A DNA stretch of 10,951 nucleotides from Thoreauomyces humboldtii (lineage: Eukaryota > Chytridiomycota > Chytridiomycetes > Spizellomycetales > Powellomycetaceae): positions 1 through 10,951 of the forward strand of contig JADGJA010000772.1 in NCBI GenBank assembly GCA_027596035.1. The letters run 5' to 3'. Under the pieces are notes generated by a model that made no database searches, was not told the DNA's origin, and saw nothing but the letters and a program-made list of their open reading frames with translations. The translations under genes and the position numbers were made by a program. Of this stretch, positions 1 to 10,951 are shown one piece after another. Position 1 is the first letter of the stretch. Each line of letters starts with the position of its first letter.

Positions 1-135
1 GGGAAGGGGGTGTTCTGTTCTGTGGCTGTCTGATGAGAGAAAGGCAAGGAAGGAACTTCAAGGAAGAAGGAAGAAAAGGAACAAGAAAGATCCACAAAGA
101 CACCCTCCTCGCACCTCGCCATGATGTCATGACCG

Positions 136-206
136 TGACTCATGTTTTTTTTGGGCGGGAATATCATATGAGTGTTGGAGCTCTGACACGAAGGGTCGAT
201 GACTCA
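136..206. promoter_or_regulatory. Pair of TGACTCA (Gcn4/AP-1 type bZIP) sites
   Basis: TGACTCA occurs exactly at 136-142 and again at 200-206, 64 bases apart. An ATGATGTCAT, one base from the CRE/ATF palindrome, lies just before at 121-130. TGACTCA is the consensus for Gcn4/Cpc1-family amino-acid-control bZIP factors in fungi. Which gene they would serve is open: EDE1 starts about 790 bases downstream, and a gene to the left of the window is equally possible. Function is inferred from motif only. Confidence 0.35.
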
Positions 207-920
207 CTCGGAAGGGAGGAATGACAATTTCCCAAATCCCAATGCAGCTCCTGGGAAGCGACGGTACGTTCCCATGGCAGAACATACGAAAAGCATGGAA
301 AGCTATGGTACAGCAACCCTTCAGCCTTTATATACATCAATGGAATGTGCAAGGGTTCAGAATCTGACGGGACCTACAATTTTCCTGGCATATCTCCTGA
401 ATGCTCGTAGACTACAGTCAGCTGTTCATGGTGGCATGAATCTCGCACTAATAGGGTGGAGTACGATGCCCGTAACAGCGGACCGCTCAACTTGGGCTGC
501 CTTGCAACCTTCCTCGCACGCCAAACTCGTCTGATTCCCTGTCGGAAAAGAGCTCACGTTGAGGCTCGACCCCGCACGGGGGCTACGAGCTCATGCCGTT
601 GATTCAATCCAAATTCACATCAGGAAAGGGAAGAAGTAAAGCACGTCTCTTATCTACCGATCGGACGGGAGCGGGATCAGGCTGGCCGAGAAGCTTGCGC
701 GAGAGGCCGAGGCGAAGGCTTGGGAGGTCAAGTGACGATGCATGGGGAGGAGAGAGGAGACGGGGCGCTGTCAAAAGCCTGCGAACGCCCAGCCCTTCGT
801 TCGGCCCTTCCTTGGCCTCTCACCGTTTCGCCGTTCGCTCAGGCCCAGAGCTCTGAACGTTGGTCGTGGTTGGCGTACATTCTTGCTTGGCGAAAGAGCC
901 TCCAGCGAAAAGCGAAACCC

Positions 921-985
921 TATAATTCCTCGCTCGCTGCCAGCAATTACTCCCATCCGATCCGCATCCTTCCCGGAGACTGCAG
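921..985 (+). promoter_or_regulatory. Possible core promoter or leader of the EDE1-like gene
   Basis: A TATAAT-like element at 921-926 is followed by a C/T-rich stretch leading to the ATG at 994. Pyrimidine-rich stretches around the transcription start are common in fungal genes. There is no transcript evidence here, and a second TATA (329-334) would give a much longer leader. Confidence 0.25.
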
Positions 986-993
986 GCTCAAGA

Positions 994-3900
994 ATGTCGG
1001 AACGCAAAAGTGGCGAAGTCTGGGGCATCTCGGACGACCCGTTCGCTTCCAAGCCTGCTTCCACGATGGGCAGAGTCGGCTCTCAAGGTGACATCGGCAG
1101 CAAGTGGAGTCCTGGACTTACCGCGACGGATGCTGACTTTGCTTGTGTAGATTCCCCGGCTGGGTTTCCTATGAGTCAGGACGAGCTCGCCGCCTATGCC
1201 TACTTTTATAAGCTTGCAGATCCGTCCAACAAGTCAACAGTTCAACCGCCGGAAGCTGTGGCGTTCTTATCAAAGTCCAGGCTACCTCAAAACGTGTTGA
1301 GCGAGGTACTTCACGAAGTTCCTGAAGCCGACGCTCATTTGTACTCACAGCCTACATTCTACCTTCTACCGCACAGATCTGGCTACAGTCCGACGCTGAT
1401 CACAAGGGTTATTTGACGCAGATCGACTTTCTTCGGGCTTTGAAGCTGATAGCCTTAGCACAGAGTGGAAAATCGCCGAACATCGCCCATCTTACCATCC
1501 GTAAGTCAATCTCCTCAGTAGGTTTCAGCCCGGCTAGCCAGACCAGAAACCTCACGCATTTCCTGAATCAGCAACGCCAATCCCGATCTTCGAAGGGGTC
1601 ACACTTCCCAACAAATCCGGCAATTCGAATGGCGTTACCGTGCAACCAACCGGCGGAGCAATGTCACCGCATCTGACCGGGAACAATCAGTTTGTGCCGA
1701 ACCCCCTTACACTACACCGCACGGGAACTAGTGTGACATCCCACTCTACTGGAGGAAGCGTGCTTACTCATAACACGGGCAATGGTCGCGTGGCTTCGCA
1801 TATGACTGGCGGGGCTAGCAGCGGAGTGAGCGGTATAACTGGGGAGGAACGAGAGCGATTTACGGCAGTCTTCAATTCTTGTAACCCCAGCGATGGCGCT
1901 GTAACGGGTACGAGGATCTTCGCCCGCCTCATCTAAGTCTGCTTGGTTGTGTCTCATTATTGCATAACAGGCGAAGCCGCGCGCGAGTTTCTTCTGAAGT
2001 CTTCCCTGCCTACTGATACACTGGGCAAGATATGGTGAGTTCATCAAAATTCATGTTCAGAGCAGAACTTTGAGTGAGGGTTAAGTTATTGTCTACACAG
2101 GAACCTTTCCGATCCGAACAGCAGTGGGAAGTTGAATCTCAACCAGTTTTTGGTTGCCATGTGTTTGATTACACGACTTCGGCAGGGAGCTATGCAGACC
2201 GTCCCAATGTCTGTGCCCCCTCAGATATTGAGCTCAATCAATGGTAGCGGGTCGGGTACGATGTCAGACGCCCAGAGCCCAGAGCCGATGCTGTCCGCCA
2301 TTGCTCCCCCGCCTCCCTCCTCCCGACCCCTTTCGCGCATGCCAACGATGCTGTCGACCGGTGGGGTAACTTCCCCTCGCATGGATCGCCGCCGTACTCT
2401 TCTACCCGGGGCGCTCCCCACGTCAGCAAGTCTCGAATGGGCCATCAAGGACGATGAGAAAGCGCAGTTTGATCAGCATTTTGATACTATCGATCAGAGT
2501 AAAAAAGGCTACGTCACTGGTGCGGTATCAAGTTTTCCTGATTATCTAATGAATCTAGACGATGGAGGCTAACCATCGGTGTCTGACTATTAGGCCAAGA
2601 AAGTTACGGACTTTTCATGAAGGCCCAGATCCCTCAGGCCGACCTCGCAAAGATCTGGGATCTGGCGAACATCTCTAAGGAGGGGGTATTGAAGAAGGAT
2701 GAGTTTGCCGTTGCCATGCACCTTATCCGATCACGTATGGCTGGAACAGCGGTGCCACAAACACTACCAGCCGACTTAGTTCCACCATCCCTGCGTGGTC
2801 AGCCAAAGACGGAGGCGTTTGGCTCTAACAGCACTTTGGCTGCATTTGCTCAGCCTTCAGCAGGCAACGCTCGCAGTTCCGGCGATCTGGATCTGATGGG
2901 CGAGTTAAACGCTGGCGCTCTTACGGTTCCGAGCATATCCACTCCGGTGACCAGCTTCGAAGGCAGATGTAAGTTTCCTAACTTCACATGTGCGCACAAG
3001 TGTGAAACACTTGACGAACATTGGCGTTTCAGCTCTATCCTTTTCGAAGCTCCCATCCGCGCACGAGGTTGCTGACTTCGAGCAGCGTGAAAGAGATCTT
3101 GCAAACCGGAAAGCAGACCTGGAGCAGGTCAAAGGACAATTCGAGGGTCTGCAACCTACGGTAGACGAGCTCAGGGAGAAGCGTGCGGAAATCGACGCAG
3201 AGTTCAAGACCGTTACCGATAAACGAAATCAGCTCGCTTTGGAACTTTCACAGCTGCGAGCCGTGTATGAAACGGAAAGCCAGATTGCCATGGAGACTGA
3301 GAATAGTCTAAGAAGGGAACAACAGATGATTCAAATCAGCAGCGCTGAGCTTCAACAGGCACATCAGACCGTCGGAACGTTACAGCAAGAAAAAAGCCAG
3401 CTCGAGGAGCAACTGGGCAGTACGCTTGCGGACAATGCAGAAATGAAGCGCCAAGTCAAGGAGCTCACGGATGCTGCCACTCCCCTTCGTGCGGAATTGG
3501 AGCAAATCAAGAATGAACTTCGTCAACAGTTGCAGCATCGACTGATCAATGAACAATTGCTCAGTAGCGCTCAAAGTGATTATCAACAAATCCATGGAGA
3601 TGTACAGACACAGCAAGGCAATTTAGAGCGCGAGAAGCAAAGGAATGCTCATTTTGCTCAGCAGGCCGCTGTGCAGGCTAGCATCAACGAGAAGGAAAAG
3701 CAGAGGTTGGCACAGCTCAAGGCAGAGCATGATCAGGAGCAGATCAAAAGTAAAGCCGCTGAAGCTGCTGCTGCTGCAGCTCTGGCAGCCGCCCAACCAA
3801 AGGCGGATCCGTATGCAGCATTCGCTGCCTTGAGCCCTGCGTCGCAAGCAGCTGCGGAACCAGCGATCAAGGGTATCTCTCCCGAACCCACAGCAGCAAC

Positions 3901-5895
3901 AGCACCTTACGGAAATCTCCCAGCGGCCGGAGGCTCGAACCCGAACCTCCTTCGCGGGATTACCATAGACACTGCGAACATGGGATATTCCCCAACCCAG
4001 TCTACACCAGGTTCCGCCAAGAAACCTCCCCCACCCCCGCCTTCGGCAAAGAAGCCTCAGCGCGGAGAGCCGATCCCGCCTCCCCTGGTCGATGGCTCCG
4101 CGGCCTCGCCTTCCGGAAAGCCTTTCACGAGTCTTTCTCGCAACGCCTCAGCCTCGTTGCTGTCTTCTCCAGCTCCAGCGGCGCCGATCGTAGCACCTGC
4201 TGTTGCGAGCAGTTCCGTAAGTAGCAAGTCCGCCAAGGACGAGTTCGATGAACTATTCAACATGCACCAGCCAAGTAAGAAGAAGAGCACGAACAGCTTA
4301 TCGTCTGGACCCGAGATGAAGAACGGGTTGGAGGCTGTGTCTTCCGGGGTTGTCGACCCATCGTTGGCTGTCTCAGGTGTCAGTCCGTCCGTTGCACTCA
4401 CGCCGGAAACCCCCGGTATCCCAAGTGCCAAGAGTACGACACCTGCTACCATTCCCTTGTCGACTTCCCCGACCAAAAAGTCGAGTAACGCAAACTTCTC
4501 GCTGGGATTCGCACCGCGGAAGTCACAGGATGAGGCCCCTCTCGAACCAAAAAAGGGGACCGCAAGCGTAAGAAGTTTGCCGATGCTCGACAAATCGGAA
4601 ACCGAGGTTCCTAAGGAAGAAAGTGCTGGTCCGTTTTCCGCCCCGGTCGAAGGGAACACAGCTTCGCTCGCTGACGACGAGGGGGATGGCTTCAATGCAT
4701 TTAGTACCGCCCCTGGGTCACTCTCTGCATTGTCAATTTTGCATGACTCGGAGCATGGCGATTCATCTGCGGGACCCGCAGCCGCTTCGGCTGATGGGCC
4801 TCCGAAGAGTTTTGATCAGGCTTTCGGAGTTGGACATGCCGATCAAGCGGCTGGTTTCAGCACTCCAGCCTTTGAAGCCGACTTTGCTTCGGTGTTCCCT
4901 GACGCTGCAACTACACCGGCCCCACCGAAAGCCTCGTCGCAGTCATCGGAGCCTCCACCAATAGAACCTGCCGAGGAGGTCCTCTCCGCAAGTAAACCTG
5001 ACATGAAGCGTTCTGATACTGCGAGCTCCATCTCTGAGGTTGATATCGACGCTGAGATGCAAAATGCATTTGCGAACAAGCCTTCTTCTTCCAGTCCTGC
5101 GAAGCCTCCATCCGATTTCGACGATCAATCTTTCGTCGCAGTTTCTGACAAGGACTTCAACGATGATGCGTTCAATTTTGATGCCTCGTTCGGCGGATTC
5201 CCTGCTCCCTCGCCTGCCAACGACTTCGGAGCCTTCGAATCGAGTCCTTTTGGTGGTCACCCAGTTACCGCTTCTCCGACTTCGAACACCCACAACTTCG
5301 AAGCCGACTTTGCGTCCGCATTCGGTGGTTCCTCTGGTCCCGCTGCGCCTTCCGGCGGTGCGTCGGATCCATTCGCGACGTCAGACTTCTCGTTCGGTCC
5401 GCCACCCTCGGGAGCTGGCGGCGGCGCTGGCGCCAACGCACAGATGTCCGTCGCCGACCTGGACGCCGTGTTTGGCGTGACCGGCGGGGCATCCTCGTCC
5501 GAAACTCCTGCCAGCTTCGAGGACGCTTTCGGTCCCGCTACGTTCGGCTCCTCCGCCTTCACGACCGCGACATCGGCTCCAAAGACGAGCTCGCCTGCGC
5601 GGGAAAACGCATCGTCACCCAAACCTGGGCAGAGCGCCGGCGCTGCCAGCCCGACGAAGCGACCGCCTCCTCCTGCTCTGCCGAAACGGACAGCCACCAA
5701 GGATGATGCTGAGGAAGTGCAACAGATTGTTGCTTTGGGATTCACCAAGGAACAAGCCATCAATGCACTCGAGATGTAAGTTTATACTTTTCTCTAGTGT
5801 CTCGTCCAACAGATCGCGCCTAATCTTTTAACGTTGTCTCGCAAAGGAACGAGTTTGATGTGGCCAAAGCAACCAACTATCTTTTGGACGCATAA
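994..5895 (+). CDS. EDE1: Ede1/Eps15-like endocytic scaffold: three EH domains, coiled coil, UBA
   Basis: Early-arriving scaffold of clathrin-mediated endocytosis; Ede1-family proteins bind NPF-bearing adaptors (epsins, AP180 type) and ubiquitin at the plasma membrane. Exons: 994-1305, 1377-1500, 1572-1907, 1971-2034, 2101-2519, 2594-2968, 3033-5775, 5847-5895, summing to 1473 codons plus stop; S. cerevisiae Ede1 has 1381. EH domains at residues about 62-136, 235-309 and 391-469, each with the Leu-x-x-Ile-Trp type pocket (Trp106, Trp279, Trp440) and EF-hand-like loops. A Thr-Gly motif array (167-225) links EH1 to EH2. A long coiled coil spans about 555-795 and ends in poly-Ala. Proline-rich segments at about 874-895 and 1419-1428 flank a Ser/Pro/Asp/Phe-rich low-complexity region. 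A UBA domain (about 1435-1473) with the MGF-like LGF turn closes the protein. The start at 994 was chosen for its good context (A at -3); ATG 1171, just before EH1, is the alternative. Identity is confident, the N-terminus less so. Confidence 0.95.
1088..1150 (+). other. Candidate additional in-frame intron in EDE1 exon 1
   Basis: The stretch begins GTGACA, carries CTGAC at 1133-1137, and ends TTTGCTTGTGTAG, with the branch A 14 bases from the acceptor. Its 63 bp matches the other introns, and removing it keeps the frame, joining Gln-Gly/Asp-Ser just ahead of EH1 and deleting 21 residues with no recognisable motif. The open frame reads through it, so the sequence alone cannot decide between intron, retained intron and coding. 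Confidence 0.5.
1634..1810 (+). repeat. Six-copy Thr-Gly heptad array in the EH1-EH2 linker
   Basis: Residues 167-225 of the EDE1-like protein contain six heptads of form [V/L/M]-x-x-[Q/H]-x-T-G, with threonines at 172, 181, 196, 205, 214 and 224 (DNA 1634-1654, 1661-1681, 1706-1726, 1733-1753, 1760-1780, 1790-1810). The pattern resembles the Ark1/Prk1 actin-regulating kinase consensus [LIVM]xx[QNTS]xTG known from Sla1, Pan1 and epsins. The first copy fits fully; the other five have His at -2. The DNA copies are diverged, so this is conserved protein pattern rather than a recent tandem duplication. A kinase role is inference. Confidence 0.65.
4871..5317 (+). repeat. Duplicated Phe-Glu-Ala-Asp-Phe-Ala-Ser motif in the EDE1 tail
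   Basis: The heptapeptide FEADFAS occurs at residues 1157-1163 (4871-4891) and again at 1299-1305 (5297-5317), each followed two residues later by Phe. Related acidic-aromatic pieces surround them: FDQAFG near residue 1137, DAFNFDASFGGF near 1255, and FEDAFG near 1372. A DPF tripeptide lies near residue 1322 (a second is near residue 15), the kind of motif that binds the AP-2 alpha ear in Eps15. The low-complexity tail therefore has a loose repeating Phe/Asp pattern. Confidence 0.6.
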
Positions 5896-6119
5896 GAAGC
5901 CTCGCAGTCTCATAGCTTGCGCACATATATGTATCGGACTGATTATCTCATCTCTCATCAATTATCATCGTCGTCAGTCCTGAGAATCCAAAGGACACTT
6001 TAAAACGGAGCATTGCGATGCAAAAGAATCGATATATAGTACAGAGATGTGAAAAAGTGGTAGAAAGACGTGGTAAACTAGATAGCGGGATGTGACGGGG
6101 TTCCGCCGATCGGGAAACT
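5896..6119. other. Spacer between converging EDE1 and PRP8 3' ends
   Basis: Both transcripts must end in or across these 224 bases. Neither strand shows a canonical AATAAA. AT-rich stretches such as TATATATG (about 5926-5933) and TATATAGT (about 6033-6040) are the likeliest parts of 3'-end signals. No open frame or RNA gene is visible. Overlapping 3' UTRs are plausible given the short distance. Confidence 0.5.
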
Positions 6120-10934
<4,815 letters not shown>

Positions 10935-10951
10935 CTATAAAGCGGGGGGGG
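10935..10951 (-). other. Probable end of an upstream PRP8 intron at the window edge
   Basis: Prp8 similarity stops at about 10931-10934. On the - strand the preceding bases are a run of seven C, then GCTTTATAG, whose TAG is an in-frame stop (10937-10935). This fits the pyrimidine tract and AG of a 3' splice site, giving an exon that begins with a Cys codon where human has Ala. The homopolymer at the very edge could also be an artefact of sequence or assembly end. Confidence 0.45.

Larger units (their letters stand above)
1..993. other. Upstream intergenic region of the EDE1-like gene, no supported gene
   Basis: No open frame here resembles a known protein, and the short frames present look like chance. 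The left end (about 34-92) is strongly purine-rich on the + strand, so the - strand is CT-rich, which is common in fungal core promoters. Two perfect TGACTCA sites and one ATGATGTCAT site follow within 90 bases. A TATATA lies at 329-334 and a TATAAT at 921-926. From about 926 to 985 the + strand is pyrimidine-rich, as expected of a core promoter or 5' leader just before the ATG at 994. An ATG at 742 is in frame with 994 without a stop, but the 84 residues it would add are Arg/Pro-rich and do not look like a domain, so I treat them as leader. Part of the region could belong to a divergent gene left of the window. Confidence 0.6.
1306..5846 (+). other. Seven spliceosomal introns of the EDE1-like gene
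   Basis: Introns at 1306-1376 (71 bp, phase 0), 1501-1571 (71, phase 1), 1908-1970 (63, phase 1), 2035-2100 (66, phase 2), 2520-2593 (74, phase 1), 2969-3032 (64, phase 1) and 5776-5846 (71, phase 2). Each was placed by GT..AG ends together with restoration of family sequence across the junction: the EH core Ile-Trp for the first, the split Trp279 codon for the fourth, and the split Met of the UBA helix for the last. Donors vary (GTAAGT three times; also GTACTT, GTACGA, GTGAGT, GTGCGG). Clear branch sites include CTGAC just before the acceptor of the fifth. All exon phases agree, and the total is a multiple of three. Confidence 0.9.

Noticed and set aside
598..612. T-loop-like TTCAATC that might mark a tRNA gene
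   Set aside because: The bases on either side do not form a five-pair stem, and no acceptor, D or anticodon arm fits upstream.
742..993. N-terminal extension of EDE1 from ATG 742
   Set aside because: The frame is open, but the added residues are Arg/Pro-rich without similarity to the family, and the region looks like promoter or leader; ATG 994 has better context.
3760..3795. GCT/GCA repeat run in EDE1 as an expandable microsatellite
   Set aside because: It codes a short poly-Ala end to the coiled coil and is interrupted by other Ala codons; too short and impure to call unusual.
4057..4695. 212-codon open frame on the - strand opposite EDE1, and another at 5257-5763
   Set aside because: Both mirror the Ser/Pro/Ala-rich low-complexity tail of EDE1 and have no domain; they are shadow frames.

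Overview
The window looks like nuclear DNA from a fungus, most likely a basidiomycete. Two conserved eukaryotic genes lie tail to tail. Their introns are short (63-74 bp), with GT..AG ends and often a CTRAC-type branch site about 15-25 bases before the acceptor. The domain layout of the first gene (three EH domains, coiled coil, low-complexity tail, UBA) is the fungal Ede1 type. The intron density rules out a Saccharomyces-like yeast. The basidiomycete assignment is inference from overall look, not from a search.

Layout. Bases 1-993 hold no gene I can support. They form an upstream region with two perfect TGACTCA sites, a purine-rich tract, TATA-like sequences and one GC-rich hairpin. Bases 994-5895 (+) are a complete EDE1/Eps15-like endocytic scaffold gene with eight confidently placed exons, coding for about 1473 residues, or 1452 if an additional in-frame 63-bp intron in exon 1 is spliced. 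Bases 5896-6119 are a 224-bp spacer between the two converging 3' ends. Bases 6120-10934 (-) are the 3' part of PRP8, the U5 snRNP core protein of the spliceosome: seven exons, 1471 residues, running from within the reverse-transcriptase-like domain through the linker, endonuclease-like, RNase H-like and Jab1/MPN domains to the stop codon. The 5' part of PRP8 lies beyond the right edge.

The two genes work in unrelated processes (early clathrin-mediated endocytosis; pre-mRNA splicing), and nothing suggests an operon-like or functional link. No mobile element, RNA gene, intein or CRISPR-like array was seen.

The observations most worth a second look are inside the coding sequences. An array of six [V/L/M]xx[Q/H]xTG heptads between EH1 and EH2 resembles Ark1/Prk1 kinase sites. 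EH2 and EH3 carry an intron at the same codon and phase. The Prp8 tail that regulates Brr2 is about ten residues longer than the human one. No new biological system is evident.
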